Positions 36,586 through 46,429 of a DNA stretch of 64,000 bases are shown in pieces (position 1 is the stretch's first letter; every line of letters starts with the position of its first letter). The notes under the pieces are model-generated. The model did not search any database, was not told where the DNA came from, and was given only the letters and a program-made list of their open reading frames with translations. Position numbers and translations under genes: made by a program. The DNA is from Nepenthes gracilis (lineage: Eukaryota; Streptophyta; Magnoliopsida; Caryophyllales; Nepenthaceae): contig BSYO01000022.1 of assembly GCA_033239525.1 (NCBI GenBank), positions 13,774,923 to 13,838,922 on the forward strand, in the 5' to 3' direction.

Positions 36586-36967
36586 CTAATCAGCAAGACT
36601 CGACGGACCCGCTTCCTCAGGAAAAGTCTTCAGGCGCGACGCCTCTCCTACCCCGGCGTTCCCTAGATGGAGGACGCCGGCTGGAACGTGAGGAGCCGCC
36701 AGGGAGACGATCCTGCGGCACAAGCGGATACCGTCCCAAAAACGAGTGTCCATCGCGGACCGCCACTCTGAAGGAGAGTGCTGACCAACCGCATCTCCAA
36801 CCAACCCGGTGATCCTTTCCTCCGCAGCAGAAAGAAGGCCCTCCAACTCCGCGACTCTCCGTCGCAGCTGCCCATTCTCCTCAGAAAGGGAGGTGATTCG
36901 GGCCAGACTGCCGTGGATGAGATGGTGCCCGTCGATGATAATCCGCTCTAGGCCCCCGCGAAAAGAA
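36586..36967 (-). pseudogene. C-terminal continuation of antisense ORF 1
   Basis: Minus-strand frame from about 36960 to TAG 36586: LERIIIDGHHLIHGSLARI, coiled-coil EENGQLRRRVAELEGLLSAAEERI, then DTRFWDGIRLCRRIVSLAAPHV. It has no ATG of its own. It is probably joined to antisense ORF 1 by splicing of a 75-nt GT..AG stretch (about 37015-37089, polypyrimidine before CGCAG) or by a lost frameshift. The simple splice leaves the frame one step off, so the join is not proven. Confidence 0.55.
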
Positions 36968-38860
36968 TCAGCACGAACCTCGAGGGGGACCGTATCGTCG
37001 TCGAGAGCTGCGCGAAGGGAAAGTTAGAAGCATGACAAAGATAAACAACAAAGCAAGAGGTCTAGAAGGAAACGACCGTACCAGGAGATGCTCGGCACGC
37101 AGGAAGCGTGCGAAACTGCCCAGAAGAGCCTCTCTCTGGGGCTCAGCTTCTTCGACTGCTCGGGGAGGGCTGGCTCGAAGGCTGGCAGCCGTAGGAGCGC
37201 TCGTAGGCTCTAGCCGCGAGGACGTCCCGGCTGCCCCTTCGCCCGGCTGACGGCAGGCCAGCCCGGGAAGCGCGCAGACCTCTGAGCATGCGACTGGCGC
37301 GAACTCATCCAAAAGAGCCTCCCCATGGGGCTCAACGTCTTCAGTGGCTTGGGGAGGGCTGGCTGGAAGGCTGGCCGCCGAAGGAGCGCTCGCAGGCTCT
37401 AACCGCGGGGACGCCCCGGCTGCCCCTTCGTCAGCCTGAACCGCATCAACAACAGGAGCGGTGCCGCCCTCTGAACATACGGCCCGCGTAAACTCAGCAA
37501 AAGGAACCTCTCTCGGAGGCTCAGCTCCCTCAACTGTTTGAGGAGGGCTGACTGGAAGGCTGGAAGTTGTAGGAACGCTCGGGGGCTCTTCCCACGAGGA
37601 CGATCCGGCTTCCCCTTCGTCAGCCTGTACAGCAGCAGAGGTGACGCCAGCCTCCGAAAATACAGCCAGGTCTCCGGAAGGCCTGCGCGACGAAATGGGC
37701 TCTGCAAAAATCACTGGCAGCTCCACCTCTTCCAAGGCCTCCCGCACCGGCTCAGAAACAACGATAAATGGCCCCTCTGGGCTCTCCAGCATAACGACGT
37801 CGTTCGACGCCTCAGCAGCGCCGCCAATGGAGGGATCCCCGGCAGGTGGAGACTCGACCTCGCAGACTTCACGGGCGGATAACTCCGCAGTCGAAGTCAA
37901 CGAAGGTACGGCAGTTTCCCTCCGGCGACCCGCTCTGGCAGGTCTCTTTGAGGCTGGACTCCCCGCAGTATAAGGACCAACGACTCGTCTCCGGGACCTC
38001 CTCAAAGGAGTCCCTGCGGCTTCCCTTAACCGCTTAAGGGCAGCCGCGTCCTCATCATCGCTCGACGACGACAACAAGCTGCTTTCCTCCTCGATTCTCG
38101 CCGGAGGAACGGAAGCGGCAGCCTCTTCAGGAAGATCCTTACCCGGGCCAGCTATCGCCCAACCAGCGGAAGGCCCCCACCTGGCCAACTCGAGCGCGAC
38201 GGATGTAAGGAAGTAACCCCGAATTCTGAACCTTTCCTTCTCCGCACTAATAGTGGATAGCAGCTTCGAGGACTCTATGAGGTCTTCGGCGGTGGGCTTG
38301 TCTCGAAAGAACTCCGAGATCGGGCCCCATCCCTTAGGGAGCTCCTGGTCAGAGGGCTCCTCCAGGAAGAAGAAGCGTTCCTTCCAGTCTTTAACAGAAT
38401 CTGGATTGGTGCCACGAAGGCTGTACCCCGCCTTGGGAGAGAGCGAAATCCAGTCCTCCGACTCCGTGGCCCGAAAGATAATCCTGGCCGCCTTCGCATT
38501 GAAGGTGCACTGGTGCATCAGGGCGAAGACGCAGAGAGATACCAGATAACGCAAGGCATTGGGGTGAAGCCTCGCCAGTGGGACTCCCAGCGCTTCAACT
38601 ATCGCATGCAAATTGCAGTTCACAGAGAAACGAAGCCCTCCCCTCATATGATGTTCGTACACCGTAACAAAGCCCTCTGGGGGGGCGTGGGCTCTATCCT
38701 GAGCGCCAGGAACACGGGAACTCAGGACGGCAGGGATCGCGTAATCTACCCTAAGAGAGGCTATGTCCGCCTCAGTCAGAATCGACTTGGTGTTACGAAC
38801 ACCGTGGCGTACAAATCTGGAAACATGAGAAGAAGAAGAACTCTCTCCTTTCGTGGCCAT
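36968..38860 (-). CDS. antisense ORF 1 of element R, putative gypsy-type transposon protein
   Basis: 630 codons from a true ATG, the longest intact frame in the window, opposite in sense to gag-pol. Residues about 60-200 (EGFVTVYEHHMRGGLRFSVNCNLHAIVEALGVPLARLHPNALRYLVSLCVF, DWKERFFFLEE) match my memory of Pfam family PF04195 (putative gypsy type transposon). The middle is acidic and low-complexity. Residues about 405-595 are three imperfect repeats of about 60-65 residues (ADEG-AG-S...P-SAP...SLP-SPPQ...). The last 26 residues may be read-through of an intron. A minus-strand CTATTTAAA lies 71 nt upstream of the ATG, with CACGTG 57 nt further up. Function unknown. Confidence 0.8.
   Translation of the reverse strand: MATKGESSSSSHVSRFVRHGVRNTKSILTEADIASLRVDYAIPAVLSSRVPGAQDRAHAPPEGFVTVYEHHMRGGLRFSVNCNLHAIVEALGVPLARLHPNALRYLVSLCVFALMHQCTFNAKAARIIFRATESEDWISLSPKAGYSLRGTNPDSVKDWKERFFFLEEPSDQELPKGWGPISEFFRDKPTAEDLIESSKLLSTISAEKERFRIRGYFLTSVALELARWGPSAGWAIAGPGKDLPEEAAASVPPARIEEESSLLSSSSDDEDAAALKRLREAAGTPLRRSRRRVVGPYTAGSPASKRPARAGRRRETAVPSLTSTAELSAREVCEVESPPAGDPSIGGAAEASNDVVMLESPEGPFIVVSEPVREALEEVELPVIFAEPISSRRPSGDLAVFSEAGVTSAAVQADEGEAGSSSWEEPPSVPTTSSLPVSPPQTVEGAEPPREVPFAEFTRAVCSEGGTAPVVDAVQADEGAAGASPRLEPASAPSAASLPASPPQATEDVEPHGEALLDEFAPVACSEVCALPGLACRQPGEGAAGTSSRLEPTSAPTAASLRASPPRAVEEAEPQREALLGSFARFLRAEHLLVRSFPSRPLALLFIFVMLLTFPSRSSRRRYGPPRGSC
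37115..37640 (-). repeat. three tandem repeats of about 183-198 bp inside antisense ORF 1
   Basis: GGGGAGGGCTGGCTCGAAGG (about 37160), GGGGAGGGCTGGCTGGAAGG (about 37343) and GAGGAGGGCTGACTGGAAGG (about 37541) start equivalent stretches, each followed by CGGCTGCCCC- or CGGCTTCCCC-type blocks. The spacing is a multiple of three codons within error, so the frame is kept. Confidence 0.8.
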
Positions 38861-38930
38861 TTATCTCTCGAATATCGCAGGGATAAAGGGAAAAGCAATC
38901 AGCAGAAGCAAGAAGACGACCGCCGTTTGG

Positions 38931-39001
38931 TTTAAATAGACAACGCCAAGCCAAGAGGCGGGAAACCGAAACGTCGTCGCCTCCGGAGATCGAGACACGT
39001 G
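38931..39001 (-). promoter_or_regulatory. likely promoter of antisense ORF 1
   Basis: Minus strand: G-box CACGTG (39001-38996), then TATA-like CTATTTAAA (38939-38931), then ATG at 38860. The same arrangement precedes antisense ORF 2. Confidence 0.55.
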
Positions 39002-39316
39002 GTGGCATCGGGAAGCACCGCAGAACCTCAAATCAACCGCAATGATGGCTAGGCGCCAGGCTAACGGGCGCGACCCTTCAGCTGCCTAGCTAGGGTCCAC
39101 GCTGGCGCCACCGCATTAAATGAAAGCTTACGATAGCAGCACTCCGGAAGGCGCGCACAATAAGCGCATATCTCGTTATGGCAAATCATTATGAAAGGCA
39201 AGAAGATGCAGCAGACGAGACGATATGAAAGCTGATTCTCATTACGGCAAATCAGTTCTACAACAACGACAAGAAAAGAAAAAATATAGATAAAAAATAC
39301 AACGGAAGCAATGTGG

Positions 39317-39901
39317 TCAGCGATCCCGGTGGGCTGAGGAGGAACTTTGAACGGGATAATCCACCAGTTGATCACGGGTCCTGGCGGACGAGTTACGAGA
39401 ATCTATGACACCCACACGGAAGCCTGGATCCTCCAGTAAAGCAAGCCTCTTGCAAAGTCTGATGGCGTCGAAATATCTCCGATCCAAGTCCGGCCTCATG
39501 TCCTCCGGCCGAAGCATCGACCTCATCTCCGACCGCAGCACAGCAACTTCGGCCTGGTGTCGCTGCCCAAGTTGCTCTTTTTCTTCCTCAAGTGCCAATA
39601 TGCGGCCTTGCGCCCCCACATTGGCATCCGCCAGCCGTACAACCCTGGCCTCCGACTCAGCCAGAGCATCCTTTAAGTGTGCGACGCGTGCTCGCAGCCA
39701 TTCCGCTTCGATCGCTAAAGCCCCTCGACGCGGTGGGACCCTCTCGAAACCCGGAGGAACTCCCCGGCCCTGAGAGGGGCCGGCAACCGTGGTTTCAGAG
39801 CGAGCCTCCCCTGAGGAATGGGCTCCAGAAGACATGGGAGCGTGAGAACCAGATTCGGACCCAAGAAAGGAGTGCTCAGTATCACTAGAAGAGCCTTCCA
39901 T
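39317..39901 (-). CDS. antisense ORF 2 of element R, coiled-coil protein
   Basis: 194 codons from ATG. Ser-rich N-terminus, then PPGFERVPPRRGA, then a coiled coil over residues about 65-130 (EAEWLRARVAHLKDALAESEARVVRL..., LALEEEKEQLGQRHQAEVAVLRSEM). It ends in DRRYFDAIRLCKRLALLEDPGFRVGVI. That end parallels DTRFWDGIRLCRRIVSLAAPHVPAGVL at the end of antisense ORF 1, so the two share a duplicated C-terminal module. I do not recognise a named family. Role unknown. Confidence 0.65.
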   Translation of the reverse strand: MEGSSSDTEHSFLGSESGSHAPMSSGAHSSGEARSETTVAGPSQGRGVPPGFERVPPRRGALAIEAEWLRARVAHLKDALAESEARVVRLADANVGAQGRILALEEEKEQLGQRHQAEVAVLRSEMRSMLRPEDMRPDLDRRYFDAIRLCKRLALLEDPGFRVGVIDSRNSSARTRDQLVDYPVQSSSSAHRDR

Positions 39902-39994
39902 CGACTTCGCAACGAGAAAATACGCAGAGGAAGATTAAACTGCCAATGGATGGTTAGGTACGAAGACGTGCCAGATTTCGGGAGAAAGCGGCGC

Positions 39995-40080
39995 GTTTAA
40001 ATAGGCAGATCTTCTGGAAAAACGGCAAGCCCAAAGGGCGAAAAGCTTTTAAGGAAGGGCCAATGGGGTCCCACCACGTG
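39995..40080 (-). promoter_or_regulatory. likely promoter of antisense ORF 2
   Basis: Minus strand: G-box CACGTG (40080-40075), then CCTATTTAAAC (40005-39995), then ATG at 39901. Mirrors the elements upstream of antisense ORF 1. Confidence 0.55.
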
Positions 40081-41233
40081 GAGTCCCCTATAAACTCGCG
40101 CGTTTTCAAGACGGGGCGACGTCTCTCCCGCCGCGCGGGGAGATTAAATGCGCCCGGCTCAAGGGACATGACGGTTGACAGGAACCCCACGGGCTCCCAA
40201 AGAACGACGCGTGGATCTTCAGGGCAAAACGCCCGGCAACAGAAAAGCATTTACGGAGAAAAAGACAAAAGCTGAAGACGAAAGAGGCTACTTCTTTTAT
40301 TAAATGCTTTCTTATAAAATACAAAGTCCACAACCATGAAGCTGCGAGAAAGACAAAAAGGGAACTGTAGTGCGAAGCCCGGTATGCTCCCTTGCGATGC
40401 CCCACGAGAGCCCTAAGAAAGCGGCGCGAAGCGGCCGGATTGTACCAAGCGAATCAAGGCGGGAAGTAGGAGCACCCCGTGGAAGTCTCCGAATTCAATC
40501 CACCGGGTACGGAAGCACTTGAAGTCGAGCGCTCGGGAAAGTCCGATGTCAAGCCCAGCTTTCCCGGGAGGGGCTACCTACCTCGCACCCCTTCTATGGC
40601 CGGGTCGCACCGGCCTGGCACGCGGGAGACTTCCCCTCCGAAAGCCTTCAGAAACGGGAGAAGATACTCGAAGGAAGTCAAAGAATCCCGCTCTGCCAGC
40701 CGAGCCACAACCCAGAAGGAGGCGCATGACAACGGCGAAATGGTCGAACCATTCTCGTTAGCAAAGAAAACAAGCCACAAGGCTTGGGCTACAACGGTCT
40801 CCATCAGGGAACCAAGGCATGCAAGTGGTCCATCCGACTCCTTCTCGAGTGCCCACCAGGGGCGGGCAAAGCCAGAATCTCCTCATCGCCTCTCCGATTC
40901 GTTGGTAAGGGATGAACTTCACTCGCTCGGGTGCCCCCCTATTTGTAGGCAAGACGCAGGCCATCCCTTCACCCGGCGCGACACGGCATCCAGTAAACGT
41001 CTTTTGGACAACAGCAGCGTCCACTAGTCAGACAGAACCCAAGACGCGCGAATCTCGCCGGGCGAGGTGACGGGTCGCAGCAGCACCTGAAAAGCCTGCC
41101 CTGGCCCTGGGAAAGGTGCGAATTAGGAAGACGACAAAAGTGGCGCGGCACGAGGAAGGGTACGAGGCCGTGAAAATGGGCCCAATGGACATGCCAGGCC
41201 CGACCACTGGCCGGCCTAGGCATGGGGGGCTAG
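40081..41233. other. 3' non-coding region of element R
   Basis: GC-rich with several chance open frames on both strands. Ends in GGCATGGGGGGCTAG, the likely polypurine tract directly before the 3' LTR. Confidence 0.5.
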
Positions 41234-42266
41234 TGTTGGGTCCCATGTCCTGGCCCATAAGACGGGCCCAGGCCCACGGAGCAGGTCGCAGCCCAGGAGA
41301 AGATCAGAGGCCCACGAAGAAATGTCAGCCCAGCCAATGGGTGAATGGCGCGAGCCCACAACGGAAGGAGGTAACGGTAACCGGCGGCGCATTAAATGCG
41401 TCGCCGGGAACAGGACAAAAAGGGGGAAAGGCTAGCCAATAGAGGCGTGGCTGGCGCAGCGCCAACGCCACCCGCTGCCGTCTGCAGACGGCCAACCAAT
41501 CCCCGCTCAGGGAAAATCGGGCGTGGTCAACGACGCCCAGCAACGTGCCAAGCACGGCAACAGGGTTGCCGGCGTGACCGGCGGTCCATGACAGCGACCA
41601 GCGGCGCGATAGCCCAAGAACGGGAGTTTTGGCGCCCAAGAGTCCAACGGGGTGAGGTGTATAAAAACCCTCACACCCCACAGAGAAAAGGACCCTTTTT
41701 TCGAACTCGGGAACTCTCTTGATTTTCATCGACTGAACGATCAGTCGTAAGAGCTTGAGCTCTTTGATCAAGCAACGAACCTTACGGAACATAGCTTCAA
41801 GCATCCTTGACGATTTCTCTCCCTCTTCTCTGAAAACACAAGAGTGACGAGTAGAAGCAGAGCTTTGCCTCATCTAGCTGACTCGCTCACAATCCCAGCA
41901 TCCTCTGAGATCACGGGAACGTTAGCCACCCGCTGCGGTGCATCACGGAAGCCAGGCCTTCCAGTACCTGCTCACAACATTCCCCCACATCATCGCATAA
42001 GCACTTCTACGCTTTCACAGCATTTCCTCCGCGCACCACCTTAGCGTGCGCATTTCCGTTCATTGCGGGAATATTGCTGACTTGAGCGTCGGAGCGGCCT
42101 CGGTGGGAGAAATCCTGCCAGACCCTTCACCTCTTGCTCGTTGTTTGTGTTGTGCAGGTCCAGGTTCATAGAGACGGAGACCGGACCCTTCTTTCGGAGC
42201 GCCCGCACGCTTAGGAATCCGAAGGCTCCCTAATCCGTACGGCAACCTTGGGCTCGGGACGCAACA
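41234..42266 (+). repeat. 3' LTR of element R
   Basis: 1,033 bp, TGTTGGGTCCC...GGGACGCAACA. Followed by the target duplication GGAAT. Confidence 0.95.
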
Positions 42267-42271
42267 GGAAT

Positions 42272-42479
42272 AAATACAAATAAAAATATAAAAGTCAAGT
42301 GAAGGATTGCTAATGTGTTGTCGATTTTTAGACTTGATTACATCCTTTTTATTATTATAATTTGTTTTTTTAATTCAATTATGAATTTGTTCGTTCTTAT
42401 AGTTATTAATTTTATTAATTTGATATTACTGTACAATTCTTTTCACTATTGCTAACATCTTCATAAGAAATCCAATGTA
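42272..42479. other. AT-rich DNA between element R and the G3 remnant
   Basis: Possibly the LTR side of G3. No boundary found. Confidence 0.3.
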
Positions 42480-43521
42480 GTGTATATGGTTCTGTCCTAC
42501 ATTACACTTCCTCTATTCCAAAAAGATCTTCCTCAAATTTTGCATGGAATTGTTGTCCGGTGATGTTACGATATGTAATTTTTTAAGTTATTATTTATTT
42601 ATCTAAACATCCTTCGTTGAGATCCGCTTGTGCGAATGAATAAGGTACCGAGTGTACATTCCTCCGTGGGTAGTAATAGATTGAGAATCGATAATTTTAA
42701 ACTTGTTTGGAGTCAGAACGGGCATCCGTGGACTTGTAGAAGGAATATAAATCTAAAATGTTAAAAGTAGGATTAGTATTGAAGTATTCTAAAAGATAAA
42801 TTTGGTAAGTATTGAGTCCAAATTTCTTGATGACTTGATACATTTTAAATTTCTAGTCCTTGAGTTTATTATAACTTTCTATTGAAAAATTACTCTTTTC
42901 GTAAGCATACCATAATTAGATTACATTTATTAAACTCAAAAGGTCAACGGTGTAAGTCTGCCGACTCTTTATATATTTGATTGTAGTGTCCTTTAGGTAT
43001 TTGCTAATTTAGTCATAGATCTCTTGAATGTGGGCAACCAGTTCATCAACATCCATGCTAATGCGTCCCTTATAGGATATGGCATTACATCGAAGATGTA
43101 GGCTAGGTCACTGCCGTAGTTTATCTCATTAGGAGATAGTAGAGTATACTGATTTTGTGATAAATTGTAAGCAAATTCAGCCTAAGGAATGACAACATCA
43201 CAACTCTGTGGATGGTTGTTGAATAGGTTGCAAAGTAAGTTGTCGAAAAAGTGGTTTACAATTTCAAACTGTCCATCTATTTACGGATGGTAAGTGTTGA
43301 AGAATTGCAAATTGGTTCCTAAAAGTTTTCATAATGTTTGCCAAAACTGTCCAATGAAGTGGGCATCACAGTCAAATGTTATTGTAAGGGGTATGTTGTG
43401 TAACCAAATGATTTTTCAAAAGACGAATTGAGCAACACAGGAAGATTTCATGATCTTTTTTTGCACAAACTAAATTGAACCATATTAGATAAATGGTCTA
43501 CAATGACAAAGATAAAGTCAT
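42480..43521 (-). pseudogene. Ty3/gypsy G3 pol: integrase core and C-terminus
   Basis: The minus strand starting at 43521 reads as integrase core (DFIFVIVDHLSN, then SLDSFGKHYENF, MDSLKL for the usual TDGQ block, AEFAYNLSQNQYTLLSPNEINYG). It then continues into the C-terminal domain (YEKSNFSIESYNKLKD, KKFGLNTYQIYLL) down to about 42790. A decayed linker runs to about 42480. Many stops and frameshifts. Continues upstream at 47942 on the other side of element A. Confidence 0.75.
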
Positions 43522-44512
43522 TGTTAGAGACATTTGTCTTATTGGCATATTCCGTGACCATATGTATCATTATTTTGATGTCGGGTTGTGGGTTGTCGGG
43601 TTAAAGTTCGTTCGGTCCGCTCTCCACACGCTCGAGCCCGCCCGCTCGCCTGGTACTCGCTAGCGGCTCAAGCCTAAAAACCAGATTCTCCCCCGCTCGC
43701 TTCATGCTCGATGGCCGCTCGAGCCGAAATCCCAGAATGGGGGCCGCTCACTGCGCGCTCGATCCCGGCTCGAGCGGCGGCCCAACGGGAAGATTTTTGA
43801 ACGCGTTTTTTTGGCTCCTCTATAAATATTGGCTTATGTTTTTGAAACCCTAAGGACGCCATAAACATTCTGGAGAGATTATTTTGAGCCCCCATTTGAG
43901 AAGAAAGCTTTACATGCTTCAATTGCTTTAGCTTCTCTTGAGAAAACCAAAAGACATTCTTTGAGCTTCATGATCTAAAGTGTTTTCTCACCATTTTTCT
44001 TTTACTCTTTCTATTCAAACTTCCATCCTTCTACCTGCGTTGGAGACGTTGGATCGTGAAGAAGGAGATCCGTTCGTGATTGGCAATTCAAGTGGCACGG
44101 AGGGAAGAGTGGCTTGAAGACCGGAAGGTGTCCGGTTCCGTTGCCGCGGGCAAATCCAAGGAGTTCCTTGGTAGGGATCACGTGTCGGGAGTAAGTCGGC
44201 TAGGTTAGCGCGTCATTACCACCCGGGCTGTAAGTTGATTTTCATAGTTCATTGCTTCCCTGGCCGTTGAAGCCCGGAGTGTTTTTCTTGATACCGTGGA
44301 TATCGAGTTTTCACTTCGTCACCAAAAATCGGGTCTTTATTATTGTTGTTCATTATTATATACATATTGTGCATGCTTATTAGTTGCTTATACATCTAGA
44401 GTTAAATATCCCCTTACGTGTATCGGATATTTAATTTAATTAATTTATTTTATTGCTTCCGCTATACTTGTAACGGGGTCGAAACACGTTAGCACCGAAA
44501 CGTGCTTTTTCA
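43522..44512 (+). repeat. 5' LTR of element A
   Basis: 991 bp, TGTTAGAGACA...GCTTTTTCA. The GC-rich block at 43620-43795 has three CTCGAG-type units instead of four. Confidence 0.93.
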
Positions 44513-44525
44513 ATTGGTATCAGAG
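44513..44525 (+). other. primer-binding site of element A
   Basis: ATTGGTATCAGAG right after the LTR, complementary to initiator Met-tRNA. Confidence 0.9.
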
Positions 44526-44555
44526 ACTTACCCCGATCCACGACCCCCGATCTAG

Positions 44556-46429
44556 GTGTACACGAGTGGATCGCTCTCCGTTCCTCCCTTCTTTGATGGG
44601 AATAACTATGCTTATTGGAAGGTCCGGATGAGAGCCTTCCTTAAATCAATGGATGAGCGTGTATGGGCGAGTACCCAAATTGGGTGGACTCCACCTAAAA
44701 GTGGTGATGAGCTAAAAGCTCTCTCTTTGTGGTCAAAAGAAGAATTTGATGCTTGCAACTGGAATAGTAAGGGGTTACATGCTATTTTTATGGCTGTATC
44801 TCCCGATGAGTTTAAACGAATTTCAATGTGTAAGATTTCTAAAGATGCGTGGGATATTTTAGAAACCACTCATGAAGGAACAAAACTAGTGAAAAATTCA
44901 AAACTGCAAATGCTCACCACTAGATTCGAAAAACTAAAAATGCAAGATGATGAAACCTTTGATGAGTTCTATGCAAAATTAAATGATATTGTCAATTCCA
45001 CGTTTAATTTAGGAGAACGAATCCTGAGATCTTAGATCACTTCCTGAACGATTTAGACCCAAAGTGACGGCAATTGAAGAGAGCAAAGATTTAGATAAAT
45101 TAAAAATTGAAGAACTTGTAGGATCCTTACAAACGTATGAGCTCACATTGCCTCAATCAAGGAAACAAAAATCAATTGCCTTAAAATCTAGTAGGGAAGA
45201 GCGAAATCGGGATTCCGATGTAGAATCATGTAGTGATGATGAATTTTTCCTATTTGTCAAGAATTTTAAAAAGTTTTTAAAGACAAATAAATCTTCATCG
45301 AACAAATCTGATGACAAAGGTTCACCTAAATTTGAAAAGAAAAACCGTCGTGAACTTAAAGATTCCAAATAAAAAACGACTCAAGACGTTCAATGCCATG
45401 AGTGTAAAGGTTTTGGCCACTATCGGGCTGAATGCCCAAACCTTAAACGCCAACAAGGCCAATCCTTCAAAGCTAATGTGACCCTTAGCGATGACGAAGA
45501 AGAAGAGGGTGAAAATTGTTCTACAAATGGCTGTCAAGTACATGGCTTTTATGACCTCAATGTGTGAAAATTCAATTGATAATATTGATCAATCTGATGA
45601 CTCTGAGGCCGAGTCAGAAGCTGAATTTGATGGCCTTTAAGAAGCTTATGATAAATTATTTAGGGAATGTTTGAAAGTTAAGAAATTAAATAGAACCCTA
45701 AATAATAGGATCATTGATTTGGAACAAGAAAAAATGTCTTTTCAATCCAAGGTTGATTCTAAAAGCCAAGAAATTGAGAATCTGAAAATCTCATTCTCTA
45801 AACAAATCACGACCTTGGAATCTGAATTAGAGGCCTCGAGAAAAGATTTGAAACAATTCATAAATGGGTCAACTAAACTTGATCATATGCTTGGGTTGGA
45901 TAAAATTGGAGAAAATAAACATGGGTTGGGATATGTTGAGAATATGTTCCCAAATGACGTGAAGCCTAAAACAATTTTTGTTCCCACCAAGAAAATGCCA
46001 CACCAACACATTAACACATCAAAATTCACTAAGCAACCAGTTCGACGTGTGGCTTCTCAATTTGACTCAACTCATGTGCAAAATTTACCTAATCAAAAAT
46101 TGGTGAACAAATCTTCAAAATCGGTCAAGTCTTCTATCAACATAAATCAAATATTTAAGGACCGTTCCACCGTTCCTAAATTTGTTCCTACTTGTCATGC
46201 GTGTGGAAAAGTTGGCCACATTCGTCCTCAATGCTACACTATAAATCATTGGTACAACCAACGAAAAGGGCTAAACATAAATCAACTTGTTGATCACATT
46301 TCACAGTTGAATGAACAAGTTAAAATGTTGAATCAAAAAGTAGCATCGGGGAGACAAGTTTGGGTTAAGAAAAGTGAGCTAAATTACCCCTTGGCCATTC
46401 GTGACAAAAATGGGGAGATAAATTTTTGA
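44556..46429 (+). pseudogene. Gag of element A (broken)
   Basis: Same protein as in element B. 44556-45035 holds the N-terminal domain, starting at GTG after an in-frame TAG. A deletion of about 20 bp at about 45018, compared with B, shifts the frame. 45064-45372 resumes (AIEESKDLDKLKIEELVGS) and ends at a TAA one codon after DSK. The first knuckle CHECKGFGHYRAEC is at about 45394-45435. Further lesions lie near 45530 and 45640. 45671-46429 is open for 252 codons: coiled coil (KLNRTLNNRIIDLEQEK...), the second knuckle CHACGKVGHIRPQC, and a short C-terminal helix. Confidence 0.9.

Larger units (their letters stand above)
28999..42266 (+). mobile_element. Tat-lineage Ty3/gypsy element R, 13.3 kb, full length
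   Basis: LTRs at 28999-30027 and 41234-42266. The identical 5-bp target duplication GGAAT lies at 28994-28998 and 42267-42271. Order: gag, protease, RT, RNase H, a second (archaeal-type) RNase H, integrase, a 1-kb spacer, then antisense ORFs before the 3' LTR. The dual RNase H and 3' antisense ORFs are known features of the Tat lineage (Retand/Ogre relatives). It is strikingly GC-rich against AT-rich flanks. The LTRs are close in sequence, suggesting a fairly recent insertion, yet gag-pol has several stops and frameshifts. Confidence 0.95.

Noticed and set aside
40479..41027. 182-codon open frame in element R
   Set aside because: Begins with GTG, lies in GC-rich non-coding DNA before the 3' LTR where chance frames are long, and has no domain.
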